This document shows, piece after piece, positions 7,301-14,733 of a stretch of DNA of 15,365 bases (the first letter of the stretch is position 1; the number at the start of each line of letters is the position of its first letter). The translations under genes and the position numbers were made by a program. The DNA comes from Euryarchaeota archaeon UBA170. Lineage in GTDB: Archaea; Thermoplasmatota; Poseidoniia; Poseidoniales; Thalassarchaeaceae. The stretch lies in contig DALF01000066.1 in NCBI GenBank assembly GCA_002499345.1, forward strand, positions 1 to 15,365. The letters are read 5' to 3'. Below the pieces are notes generated by a model. It made no database searches and had not been told where the DNA came from. It worked only from the letters and a program-made list of their open reading frames with translations.

Positions 7301-10300
7301 ATCAGGGGCCACAAGATGGGATTGGAGGGCGGAGAGCGGGGATTGGAGGTTTTTATCTATCGAATGGCCAGAAGAATGGGCCACAGGAGGGACGGCAGTA
7401 ATCGACGTAGACTGGGAAGATAATCCCTACACTGACATAGACGTAATGTGGCTATCAGAGACCACTCATGGATATTCCAGCGAGAACTCTACCCCATATG
7501 GCAACTCGACATTTTTCATTGAGGAGAGATCCACAAATAATTACGCCGGTTCCGGATCCCATAATTGGGGAACATACACTGGCGGTTCCCGAGAAGTCTT
7601 TGCTGTGCCTGTCACACCAGGAGTACACCAACTGGCCCTCCATACCGCGCTACATGGTGTGAACTCCAATGATAATGCTTTGAACATCTCAGTTGGATAC
7701 ATCGCCGCAGAGAAGTCAGGTTTTGAGAGAGTGGTAACAGATTGGAATGATGCCAGCGGCGTGGAGGCAGTCCATCTGGTCTCTACGGTCCCGCTTCCAA
7801 TCGAATCTGTGAACTCATTCGGCTGGTCTCAGCCAATCAACCTATACAATGAGTCAGTCTCTCAAGATACTCGCAGTGACAAAATGACCGCCTCATGGTG
7901 GAAAAACCTCACTATTAACAACTCAGAGTCTCTCTCCATTGAAATCGATGCTGAGGGCCATCATTCAGATTCAGACATAGATTTGTACCTATTCAGGGAC
8001 TCAAATGGAGATGGTGTCTTCAGCAGTGAAGAGGAGATCGAAAAGTCAACATCGGGAGATTCTTCGGAGAAGGTAGAGATCAGTAACCTAGAAGACGGCC
8101 TGTATGGAATCGCCGTACATGGGTACGATGTACCCCGGGACTCGATTAACTTCTGGATATCAATAGATGAGGTGGGCGGAAGTGAACTCAGAGTAACCAA
8201 TCAGATGCCTCTTAGCGATAATGAGATATCCTCAATATGGCCAAATGGTTCTGTCGCTCTGGCCGGTGAAAGCCCGTCAGCCGCTATACAACTGAGTCTC
8301 GAGTTCGACAGGCCCAACTATGCTGGTACATGGCAGGGTTTCGTTGATGTGGAGCTAGTCGGAGGAATTGAAATCAGACTGCCTTACACATACGAGCTTG
8401 TAGAACTAGATCCTGAGGTTAAATTCGTCGAGCCAAAGAATATGTCACATCATAACCAATCGGCCCCCATACTAATCCATGCCATAGACAGAGGAATAGG
8501 TTTCAGGCTGGACCAGGTTAATCTGTCTTCAACCGACAATCAGACGGAAGTTCCAGATGCTGATTTGGTACAAGCTATCGATACCTTAGGCAACCATCAC
8601 AATCTGACCACACTATGGAATTACGGTAATCACTCTTCAATACCAGAAAATCTAACATTCAGGGAGATCTGGATCAACTCAACTCTCCCAGAGATAGAGA
8701 AATGGCACGACTACATGATAACAGTCACAGATATCTCCGGACTATACGCTCAAGACTTCTTATCCGTATCCTATGACATTACTTCTCCTGAAGTCTCCAT
8801 CAGTAACATTCCAGTGATAACTCAAAATCCCGTTCTCACATATCAGATTTGGACTGAACCTGGGACAACACTCACTCACTCCGGAATCGTATTAGAACTA
8901 GATGATCAGGGTATGGCCGAGCACTCATTCCTTCTAGATAAAGCGGAGATAGGGTTTGATGAGTCATCAAACTCTCCGTATTACTTCATAAACGGCTCCA
9001 GTGTTTTCACCATCTCGGTTTTTGACGAAGCTGGAAACTCCATTACCAGGGAATTCCAAGTTATTTTCGATCCAGATCCTCCCTCGAACTCGGAGTTCCT
9101 ATTGATGAATGATCAGGATGGAAACTATTACACCTCCCAAGACGTCAGGTCTCCGGTAAACCTAACAAGTGGCACCATGCAGGTAGAAATTCCTTCTGAT
9201 ACCAAGAGCTGGTGCCTATCAGTACACTCTAGCAGTGGCGATTATTTCACTGAGGAATGCAGTGCAGAAATCAGCATGCCGACATCATTCAATACATCCA
9301 TGGGCCATCCAGAACCACATGAGCAAGGAGGCGAACAGGAGTATTACAGCACCATCCTCCCGCTCTCAACTACGGGACTGCCAGACGGCGACTACACGAT
9401 ACTGCTTGAGCTGACAGACTGGGCCAACTCAACCGCTTCTGATAGTTGGCCAATTTCAATAGACAAAACCGTGCCCTCGGTCCAATGGGCAACGTCTCCT
9501 TCCTATAACAAATCGTTGTTCGATCACCGGCAAGAGGTTTCATGGTCTTCTTCCGAGCCAGTGATCTATGAATTCACAGTGGACGGAGAACAAATAATAC
9601 AAGGATTGGGAGAATCAGGACTGTGGCCTTTCCAGCTTTCTGAAACTGGTATACACGAACTGTGCCTCTATGCCGTTGATGAAACTCAAAATAGGACAAA
9701 TAGTAATTATTTCATCGAATGCAGAACTATGGAATTAAACTCAACAATTTATGATACACTCGTAATAGCAAACTGGAATGGTGGAATCGTCTCTTCCGAG
9801 GAAGTCATCGCAAAGGTCCAACTAGGTCCAGATCAAATAATTAGATGGTCCGAGGAGAGGTCAGATGGATTCAACTTGGTAATTCCGTCATCAGTAACAG
9901 AGGATGTCATATTCGTTCTGAGGGAAGGAGAGAACAAATTTACCTTAGAAGTAGACTCACTAAATGAGACCGATATATATCATCTCGCAGTTGTTCGAGA
10001 TACCATCTCCCCTGCCATAAGCATCGAGGAGAGAGTCAATCGAACATCTACCCTTTCCAACACCAGAATTATCCAAGGAATTTGCGAGAGGGGTGCCAAC
10101 GTACTAGTCTGGAGTGAAATTGACTCTAGTGCCCTTATTTGTCCCTCATCAGGAATGTTTTCCGTCGAGATCGATATAGTGGGCACGCCCGGAGAGCACG
10201 ACGTCCACGTCATCTCCTCAGACTTCGCAAATAATGAAGCAAGTTCTATGGTCACCGTTCTCAAGCAAGATTGGCCAGAATGGGCCATAGACGATGCTAG

Positions 10301-10451
10301 GGATATGGGGCCTATGCTGGGCTGGTTTTCTTTGGCCGGATTAATTGTGGCAGTATGCACGCTCCTCCTCACCAGGCGAATATTTGCCAAGGAAGGGGGC
10401 ACATCAGAGGTTGAAGAAGACCCAGTCCTGAAAATGTATCAGGGGGTATGA
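4389..10451 (+). CDS. giant membrane-anchored subtilisin-like serine protease (pyrolysin/TPP II-like, S8)
   Basis: A 2020-residue secreted endopeptidase or tripeptidyl-peptidase-like enzyme. A signal peptide (residues 1-20, MVRNQALALVLLMILQ then VSA) precedes a propeptide to about 165. The S8 triad is Asp190 (AVADTGVD), His393 (GSHGTLCAS) and Ser579 (GGTSLATP), with oxyanion Asn497 (AIGNGG). Asp and His are 203 residues apart, as in tripeptidyl-peptidase II and pyrolysin rather than classical subtilisins. That insert holds three Asp/Asn-rich loops (about 250-260, 314-324, 337-345) that look calcium-binding. After the catalytic domain come beta-rich regions, a PPC-like module at about 1170-1265 (IDLYLFRDSNGDG), then several Ig-like modules opening with D.T.P. 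One membrane helix (about 1976-1994) followed by Arg-Arg and a short acidic tail anchors it. About 40 N-glycosylation sequons fit an exposed protein. Bases 4288-4388 upstream show no convincing promoter. Substrate is unknown. Confidence 0.9.
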   Translation: MVRNQALALVLLMILQTVSATVGDSGYEETPRTNDHPDHHQQDADPLGLESSPWFDPVLLGDDHSVDGKSRVTVVTNSLQNLEFWQIENGALEEQAEPGPGESLVQQETSDGRIDHRTFWIDSDLIQKIPGIRGVIAVIDAQRAPEPYSIEPFDKPNFLPATVTTGELHGATDAWAGGYSGEGLIVAVADTGVDFAHPDLNGTQARVTFQDSPYFGWPLMLDHSSMYSWMVHGEAYPERSSWYADTSIIDIDNNSDGLLDDSGLNITGVNISISGDYHIGEHPDPTLRSRQGGDVSLLVVDDQEYGHYKTVYADLDRDGEFGDEVPMRPGEETSGLDTNGDGLWDVSGGLVYWVSDGKLGVPYGNTYAARHGYSDRIAGPGNLTLFMLESGSHGTLCASAISAQGVVSEGKVLGMAPNATISSIGNHYSGGHSLDAWRFIAEGYDGHVDTPDQPNIGSFSFGYSSVDEAGADAYSLYLDWLTRFYNENTSYAVAIGNGGHGFGTTKSPGASNGVFSVGAFSSRSSGTWGQIAPWSNRGPNALGRMDPDVVAVGWSATGDIPLNSMDDANSAWRSWGGTSLATPVAAGLMALVAEAWMYNLGDYPNSQEFRDLVMSTSDDRGYEPFTQGGGWFNVSKATKTLDGENGTWWATPSHWNSGTFQGQHRDANLNLLRPGEVQITELEFTNPGDSEISLQLSPTSFSPLSHEARVWNSTGNGTEDGENSSWDGYQSSRPDLLIPLHLRNDSNTQLNPETRQLRARATIDYSHFDNNQDRDSEERVFLEIMKWEDEDQDGIYVLDLDNDSMVDSEDWTEEDELKEVTYWRSDGPNAEVRMGNPFQDSGDGLMLAVWNYNGQLSDEPVRIEIDWTTFGTDSDEWISVPSEIILQPNESSVVPMTISVPVGADPGLHQHGLLISSNVLHPNGTFIQSSNNRYWTLPVVTNVPWVGPFSLNARPLDGNVTNQTLYSEEWISGATRWDWRAESGDWRFLSIEWPEEWATGGTAVIDVDWEDNPYTDIDVMWLSETTHGYSSENSTPYGNSTFFIEERSTNNYAGSGSHNWGTYTGGSREVFAVPVTPGVHQLALHTALHGVNSNDNALNISVGYIAAEKSGFERVVTDWNDASGVEAVHLVSTVPLPIESVNSFGWSQPINLYNESVSQDTRSDKMTASWWKNLTINNSESLSIEIDAEGHHSDSDIDLYLFRDSNGDGVFSSEEEIEKSTSGDSSEKVEISNLEDGLYGIAVHGYDVPRDSINFWISIDEVGGSELRVTNQMPLSDNEISSIWPNGSVALAGESPSAAIQLSLEFDRPNYAGTWQGFVDVELVGGIEIRLPYTYELVELDPEVKFVEPKNMSHHNQSAPILIHAIDRGIGFRLDQVNLSSTDNQTEVPDADLVQAIDTLGNHHNLTTLWNYGNHSSIPENLTFREIWINSTLPEIEKWHDYMITVTDISGLYAQDFLSVSYDITSPEVSISNIPVITQNPVLTYQIWTEPGTTLTHSGIVLELDDQGMAEHSFLLDKAEIGFDESSNSPYYFINGSSVFTISVFDEAGNSITREFQVIFDPDPPSNSEFLLMNDQDGNYYTSQDVRSPVNLTSGTMQVEIPSDTKSWCLSVHSSSGDYFTEECSAEISMPTSFNTSMGHPEPHEQGGEQEYYSTILPLSTTGLPDGDYTILLELTDWANSTASDSWPISIDKTVPSVQWATSPSYNKSLFDHRQEVSWSSSEPVIYEFTVDGEQIIQGLGESGLWPFQLSETGIHELCLYAVDETQNRTNSNYFIECRTMELNSTIYDTLVIANWNGGIVSSEEVIAKVQLGPDQIIRWSEERSDGFNLVIPSSVTEDVIFVLREGENKFTLEVDSLNETDIYHLAVVRDTISPAISIEERVNRTSTLSNTRIIQGICERGANVLVWSEIDSSALICPSSGMFSVEIDIVGTPGEHDVHVISSDFANNEASSMVTVLKQDWPEWAIDDARDMGPMLGWFSLAGLIVAVCTLLLTRRIFAKEGGTSEVEEDPVLKMYQGV

Positions 10452-10500
10452 TTGCCCATGCCTCCAGTGTAACAATTACTCTGTAGTCTAACTAGGCAAG

Positions 10501-10506
10501 TATAAT
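10501..10506 (+). promoter_or_regulatory. TATA box of the 3-hydroxybutyryl-CoA dehydrogenase gene
   Basis: TATAAT is centred 27-28 bases before the ATG at 10531, and no Shine-Dalgarno site lies between. This is the spacing expected if transcription starts at or next to the start codon (leaderless mRNA). Confidence 0.65.
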
Positions 10507-10530
10507 CGTACACCCCCACTCAGACTGTAC

Positions 10531-11379
10531 ATGGAGATAGGTAGCTTAGCAGTTCTTGGCGCCGGTCAGATGGGCGCTGGAATCACTCAAGTAGCCGCCT
10601 GCGCCGGTTATCCTGTGATTATGATAGATATTCAACAGAAATTTGTCGATAGGGGCATAAAAACCATTGAAGACTCACTATCAAAACTAGTCTCCAAGGG
10701 GAGAATGACCCAAGAGGAGTCGGATTCAGCAATGGCACTAGTGTCCACCTCTTTGTCGAGGGAGGACGCCTCAGATGCCGACCTGGTAATAGAGGCAATA
10801 CCGGAGGTTCCAGAACTAAAGTTTTCAGCTTTCAGGGAGCTAGACTCAATCTGCAAAGAATCTGCAATTCTAGCTTCGAACACATCCAGTATCTCGATAA
10901 ACGAAATCGCAGATTCTACAAACCGACCAGACCGGGTGATAGGCATGCACTTCATGAACCCAGTTCCAATAATGAAGCTCATCGAGATAATCAATGGGAG
11001 GCAAACAGACCCAGCTGTCACCTCAGCTATCATGATTGCCTCGGAGAGAATGGGAAAGACCCCTCTCCAGTGTAATGATTCTCCAGGCTTCATTAGCAAT
11101 AGGATACTGTGCCCAATGCTGAACGAGGCGATCCTCGCATTCGAAGAGGGTGTCGCGGAACCTGAAGCGATCGATGGTATCATGAAACTTGGAATGAACC
11201 ATCCAATCGGTCCACTAGCACTCACAGATTTGATAGGATTAGATACTGTACTTCACATCATGAATGTTCTTCATGAAGGCCTGAACGACGACAAATACGC
11301 CCCAGCACCACTATTGGTTCGCATGGTTTCAGAGGGGAAGATTGGAAGGAAATCAGGCCAGGGATTCTACAAATACTGA
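10531..11379 (+). CDS. hbd: 3-hydroxybutyryl-CoA dehydrogenase
   Basis: NAD-dependent oxidation of 3-hydroxyacyl-CoA to 3-ketoacyl-CoA, or the reverse in butyrate-type synthesis; cytoplasmic. The 282-residue length is exactly that of stand-alone family members (Hbd/FadB2/PaaH). The Rossmann domain has GAGQMG (10-15) and Asp33, which favours NAD over NADP. The catalytic His140 lies in MHFMNPVP with Glu152 completing the dyad (LIEI), SNTSS at 116-120 and NDSPGFISNR at 182-191 contact substrate. The C-terminal helical domain carries PIGPLALTDLIGLD, and the protein ends with the family's GRKSGQGFYKY. It is not fused to an enoyl-CoA hydratase. It has its own promoter, so it is not simply read through from the protease gene. 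With the acyl-CoA dehydrogenase 6 kb upstream it would supply two steps of a beta-oxidation-type route. A run of nine A follows from the stop codon. Confidence 0.95.
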   Translation: MEIGSLAVLGAGQMGAGITQVAACAGYPVIMIDIQQKFVDRGIKTIEDSLSKLVSKGRMTQEESDSAMALVSTSLSREDASDADLVIEAIPEVPELKFSAFRELDSICKESAILASNTSSISINEIADSTNRPDRVIGMHFMNPVPIMKLIEIINGRQTDPAVTSAIMIASERMGKTPLQCNDSPGFISNRILCPMLNEAILAFEEGVAEPEAIDGIMKLGMNHPIGPLALTDLIGLDTVLHIMNVLHEGLNDDKYAPAPLLVRMVSEGKIGRKSGQGFYKY

Positions 11380-11420
11380 AAAAAAAATCATGGTAATCAA
11401 GAATCTCTAAGTCACCCACG

Positions 11421-11426
11421 ATTTAA
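11421..11426 (+). promoter_or_regulatory. TATA-like box of the PPC/calcium-repeat surface protein gene
   Basis: ATTTAA is centred 27-28 bases before the ATG at 11451, matching the spacing at 10531. This supports the ATG over the in-frame GTG six bases upstream (11445) as the leaderless start. Confidence 0.55.
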
Positions 11427-11450
11427 GTCATCTAGCTCCTCCGAGTGTCC

Positions 11451-14400
11451 ATGTTCGCCACGAGAAAAACGACTCGATCTCATTCTAGACAGGCTTCATC
11501 AGCCTTGATTTGCTCCATCTTACTAATTTCAATACTCTCAGGGGCCGCACTAGCAGACAACGATGCAAACTCGGGTTCGGACGCTGGCAACTCAATGTCT
11601 AACGCGACCTATCTGCCTTCAAACAACTCCTCAGCAATCTACTATGGCAACCTTTCACAAGGAAATGACACAGACGATTACTATGCAATCAATATGTCAT
11701 CGGGAACTGGGCTTGCTGTAACCATAAATATCCCCTCAAACTGTGATTTCGATCTTGTGCTCCGAACCTCGGGCGGTGCCCAAATTGACGCCAGTACAAA
11801 CGGGACAGGGCAATCCGACCATGTCACCTCCAACGGAACAAATGTGGGGGGGACTACCGTTTACATCTGGGTTGACCAGTACGTTGGATCCGGGCAATAT
11901 ACGATGCAAGTCTGGATATTCTCAGCTGGCAATGGGTCTGGAGGCGGAGGCGGAGTCGGAAATGATGCAGGCAGTGGGCAGGATGCTGGAGGCTCGATGT
12001 CCAATGCGCTTTCTTTGTCGAACACCAACATGTCTTGGACAAACAACTCGACATCCTTCCAGGGAAACCTCTCGACATCGAATGACGATGATTGGTATTC
12101 AATCTACGTGCCGTCCGGATATGGAATTTACATCGAGATGTTTCACAACACCAATGCAGACTTCGATATGTGGCTCTATGACTCAAATGGAACCCAGATT
12201 GATGTCGCATTCACAGGAAGCAACCCAGAGACTGTAGGAAGTAATGGTACTAATGTTGGGTCATCAACAGTATATCTGGAAATCAAAGACTGGCCGACAT
12301 TCCCGTCCTATGGGTCTTACAATGTTACGCTGAGCCTATTCTCAATAATCGGAAATCCTGGATACAACCAGAATGACGCTGCCTCGGGCATTGATGCAGG
12401 AGACGATGCCCTCAATGCCACAAACCTCCCAATTCCACAGACTTCCAACAGCACAAGGTCGTTCTCCGGCTGGAAGTCAGCGAGCGACGACCCCCAAGAC
12501 TGGTACTCTTTCACCGTTCCGACAGACCATGGAGTGGAAGTCAACATGTCCTCTACAAACGTCACTGGGTACCTCGTAATATATTGGGAGTCGAACCTAA
12601 GCTTGATCGATTCATCGACAAATAACAATGGGGCCGAGTATGTTACATCTGATGGTCCCGAAGTCAGCGGCCAGGATGTCCTGCTGAGGGCATGGGCAAT
12701 CACCGGAGAAGGGTCCTACAACTTCACTGTGACTATTTTCTATCTAGACAGTGACAACGACGGCTGGCAAGATACGGCCGAGATTCAATGCGGCACCGAC
12801 CCCGAGGACTACAACTCCACTCCATCAGACTTCGACGGTGATGGAATCTGCGACACAATGGACCAAGACGATGACAACGACGGCACAGATGACGACGATG
12901 ACGACTTCCCCCAAGACCCCAGTGAAACAACCGATACCGACAACGACGGTGTCGGCAACAACGCCGACGACGACGACGACGGCGATGGATGGGACGACTA
13001 CGAAGAGGACAACTGTGATACGAATCCACTAGAATACAACAGCCGGCCAATCGACACAGACGCAGATGGCACTTGCAACGAGCTCGATGACGATGATGAC
13101 GGGGATGGATACCTAGATTCCTCAGACGACTTCCCACTCGATGACTCAGAATGGCTGGATACCGACAACGACGGAACCGGGAACAACGAAGATACCAACG
13201 ACGATGGCGACGGATTTTCTGATGCAGATGAGATTCTATGCGGCTCTAACCCATTGTCTTACGCATCCGTGCCTGTGGACACCGACACTGACGGAGTGTG
13301 CGATGTCATGGACTCAGATGACGATGGAGACAGCTTCGCGGATGACATCGATGAATTCCCCCTCGACCCCCAAGAATGGGTCGACACGGACTCTGATGGG
13401 CAGGGTGACAACTCCGACTTCGATGATGACAATGATGGCGTAATTGACGAATACGACGCATTTGATACCGATCCCAGTGAACAGTATGACCTAGATGGAG
13501 ACGGATTGGGGGATAACGCCGATACAGACGACGATGGAGACGGATGGTCAGACTCAGACGAAACCACCTGCCAATCTGATTCACAGGACTTAGCAAGCAC
13601 TCCCCCTGACTGGGACTCCGACCAATTCTGTGATGTCATGGATGAGGATGATGATGGCGACGGATACCCAGATACAACCGACTCTTTCCCGTTCGATGCG
13701 AACGAGTGGACGGACACAGACTCCGACGGGATAGGTAACAACGAGGACACGGATGACGATGGCGACTCATGGGGGGACGATATTGAGCCCAACTGCGGAG
13801 CAGATCCGCTTGACGTCACATCAACACCTGCCGACTCAGATTCCGATGGAACCTGTGACTATCTGGACCCAGACGATGACAACGATTCGGTAATGGACGT
13901 AGATGATGATTTCCCAGAGGATCCAAACGAATCGAAAGACACCGACGGGGATGGAACAGGGAACAATGCCGACAATGATGATGATGGAGACGGTTGGGAC
14001 GACTCCTCGGAGTCACTGTGCAACACCTCGCCCCTATCGGATCAGTCAGTCCCAGAAGATACTGATATGGATGGGACTTGCGATATGCTTGACATGGACG
14101 ATGATGACGATGGGGTCCCAGATAGCGGGGACGAGTTCCCCAAGGATGCCGCGGAGTGGGAGGACCTCAACAATGACGGCCTAGGGGACAATGGTAATCC
14201 ACTTTCTATAACCGACAGGATGAAGCTGAGTCCAGGGATATCTGCTCTAGCAATACTCGCTGTAATGTCCCTCGCTGGGGCTATGATATACTCTACCGCA
14301 TTCGCTGGTAAGGGCTACCCCCCACTCTCGAGAATCATCTCTAGGAGGGAGAACTCAGTAAAAGATGCCGAGAACCCCCCTGCTCAGACTGAAAGCACCC

Positions 14401-14576
14401 CCGCTCCAGTGCCCTCTGGCGTGACCGATGAATCAGAAAATGAACAAAACTATGCCAAGTCATGGGAGGATCTGCCCCCGGGCGGCCAGTATACGGAGAC
14501 CAATCCAGTGAGGTATGAAGGGGACGAATGTGGAATCTGGGAACAAAGGGCCGACGAGAGTTGGATAAGGAAGTGA
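11451..14576 (+). CDS. secreted membrane-anchored protein with three PPC-like repeats and a thrombospondin-type-3-like Asp-rich array
   Basis: A 1041-residue surface protein of unknown specific function. A signal peptide (basic start, hydrophobic core at about 18-31, ALA at 33-35) is followed by three PPC-like beta modules starting with Asn-Asp-Ala at residues 37, 171 and 308; the first two are joined by a Gly-rich linker near 160-170. Residues 433-914 are a DxDxDG calcium-repeat array. One transmembrane helix lies at about 929-952, then a basic stretch and a cytoplasmic tail of about 85 residues rich in Pro, Glu and Ser, ending in a compact Trp/Gly/Pro motif (LPPGGQY, then GIWEQ and ESWIR). 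The array probably forms a calcium-stiffened stalk holding the PPC modules away from the cell; that is inference from TSP3 and OmpA-linker repeats. No catalytic motif is visible. Adhesion, S-layer association or ligand binding are all possible. ATG at 11451 is chosen from the TATA distance. Confidence 0.88.
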   Translation: MFATRKTTRSHSRQASSALICSILLISILSGAALADNDANSGSDAGNSMSNATYLPSNNSSAIYYGNLSQGNDTDDYYAINMSSGTGLAVTINIPSNCDFDLVLRTSGGAQIDASTNGTGQSDHVTSNGTNVGGTTVYIWVDQYVGSGQYTMQVWIFSAGNGSGGGGGVGNDAGSGQDAGGSMSNALSLSNTNMSWTNNSTSFQGNLSTSNDDDWYSIYVPSGYGIYIEMFHNTNADFDMWLYDSNGTQIDVAFTGSNPETVGSNGTNVGSSTVYLEIKDWPTFPSYGSYNVTLSLFSIIGNPGYNQNDAASGIDAGDDALNATNLPIPQTSNSTRSFSGWKSASDDPQDWYSFTVPTDHGVEVNMSSTNVTGYLVIYWESNLSLIDSSTNNNGAEYVTSDGPEVSGQDVLLRAWAITGEGSYNFTVTIFYLDSDNDGWQDTAEIQCGTDPEDYNSTPSDFDGDGICDTMDQDDDNDGTDDDDDDFPQDPSETTDTDNDGVGNNADDDDDGDGWDDYEEDNCDTNPLEYNSRPIDTDADGTCNELDDDDDGDGYLDSSDDFPLDDSEWLDTDNDGTGNNEDTNDDGDGFSDADEILCGSNPLSYASVPVDTDTDGVCDVMDSDDDGDSFADDIDEFPLDPQEWVDTDSDGQGDNSDFDDDNDGVIDEYDAFDTDPSEQYDLDGDGLGDNADTDDDGDGWSDSDETTCQSDSQDLASTPPDWDSDQFCDVMDEDDDGDGYPDTTDSFPFDANEWTDTDSDGIGNNEDTDDDGDSWGDDIEPNCGADPLDVTSTPADSDSDGTCDYLDPDDDNDSVMDVDDDFPEDPNESKDTDGDGTGNNADNDDDGDGWDDSSESLCNTSPLSDQSVPEDTDMDGTCDMLDMDDDDDGVPDSGDEFPKDAAEWEDLNNDGLGDNGNPLSITDRMKLSPGISALAILAVMSLAGAMIYSTAFAGKGYPPLSRIISRRENSVKDAENPPAQTESTPAPVPSGVTDESENEQNYAKSWEDLPPGGQYTETNPVRYEGDECGIWEQRADESWIRK
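11559..12746 (+). repeat. three diverged tandem PPC-like modules (coding repeat)
   Basis: The modules begin at 11559, 11961 and 12372, each opening with NDA..SG.DAG, with spacings of 134, 137 and 125 residues to the next module or array. Each contains a D(D/Q)DWYS- or DDYYA-like strand, then a loop before D.(D/V)..L/W-type strands, then T(S)(N/D)G..V, and closes with G.Y..T(M/V)..F. This matches the pre-peptidase C-terminal (PPC) pattern found beside secreted proteases. The modules are too diverged for recent duplication. Confidence 0.7.
12747..14192 (+). repeat. Asp-rich thrombospondin-type-3-like array, 75-residue (225-base) period
   Basis: Full units of exactly 75 residues begin at 12933, 13158, 13488, 13713 and 13938. 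A short 35-residue unit begins at 13383. A leading 62-residue partial unit (12747) lacks the first 13 positions, and a trailing partial unit begins at 14163. Each full unit reads D.D.DG.GNN, then DDDGDGW, one Cys at position 28, D.D.DG.CD with the second Cys at 48, DDD.DGY, and F(P)..P.EW. Asp makes up about a third of each unit (27 of 75 in the unit at 12933). The DxDxDG loops are calcium-binding in known TSP3 repeats; the Cys pair likely forms one disulfide per unit. Confidence 0.9.
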
Positions 14577-14579
14577 GTT

Positions 14580-14595
14580 ATTTTTTGAAAAAAAT
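14580..14595 (+). terminator. possible terminator after the surface protein gene
   Basis: A T6 run, one G, then A7 with a flanking A/T makes a small self-complementary element four bases after the stop codon. T-rich tracts end transcription in archaea, so this is a plausible 3' end, but it is A/T-only and unproven. Confidence 0.4.
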
Positions 14596-14626
14596 CGATA
14601 CATTTCCCATGTTCAATCGAATTAAA

Positions 14627-14660
14627 TGGCCTGAGGCCACAAACACACCCTTAAAGGGTG
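14627..14660 (+). promoter_or_regulatory. two adjacent short dyads upstream of the last gene (possible operators)
   Basis: Two perfect odd-length dyads stand seven bases apart: TGGCCTGAGGCCA (14627-14639) and CACCCTTAAAGGGTG (14646-14660). They lie 74-107 bases before the next gene start, and an A/T-rich ATTAAAT precedes them at 14621-14627. They could bind a dimeric regulator or mark a processed 3' end of the preceding message. No regulator is identified. Confidence 0.35.
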
Positions 14661-14702
14661 ATAATTCAATATGCTTTCATGGAGGAGCATCTAACGGTAT
14701 TG

Positions 14703-14708
14703 TTATAT
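14703..14708 (+). promoter_or_regulatory. TATA box of the truncated secreted-protein gene
   Basis: TTATAT is centred 28 bases before the GTG at 14734 and 37 bases before the ATG at 14743. The 27-28 base spacing seen for the two neighbouring genes favours the GTG start. Confidence 0.5.
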
Positions 14709-14733
14709 CATTCACATCTTCTCATGAACGCCA

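Noticed and set aside
10632..11225. Minus-strand open frame of 197 codons inside the 3-hydroxybutyryl-CoA dehydrogenase gene
   Set aside because: It is a shadow of a fully conserved gene on the plus strand, with a Ser/Ile-rich product and no start signal.
11379..11387. Run of nine A after the 3-hydroxybutyryl-CoA dehydrogenase gene as a terminator
   Set aside because: On the plus strand it is an A-run, not the T-run expected for archaeal termination, and no minus-strand gene needs it.
12733..14184. Many overlapping frames on both strands across the Asp-rich array, giving Arg/His-rich or Ser-rich products
   Set aside because: They are by-products of the repeated GAC/GAT codons; only the Asp-rich frame continues into the signal peptide and membrane anchor.
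12747..14192. CRISPR-like or satellite DNA array
   Set aside because: The 225-base periodicity is in one coding frame, the units are diverged at DNA level, and there are no identical short repeats with unique spacers.
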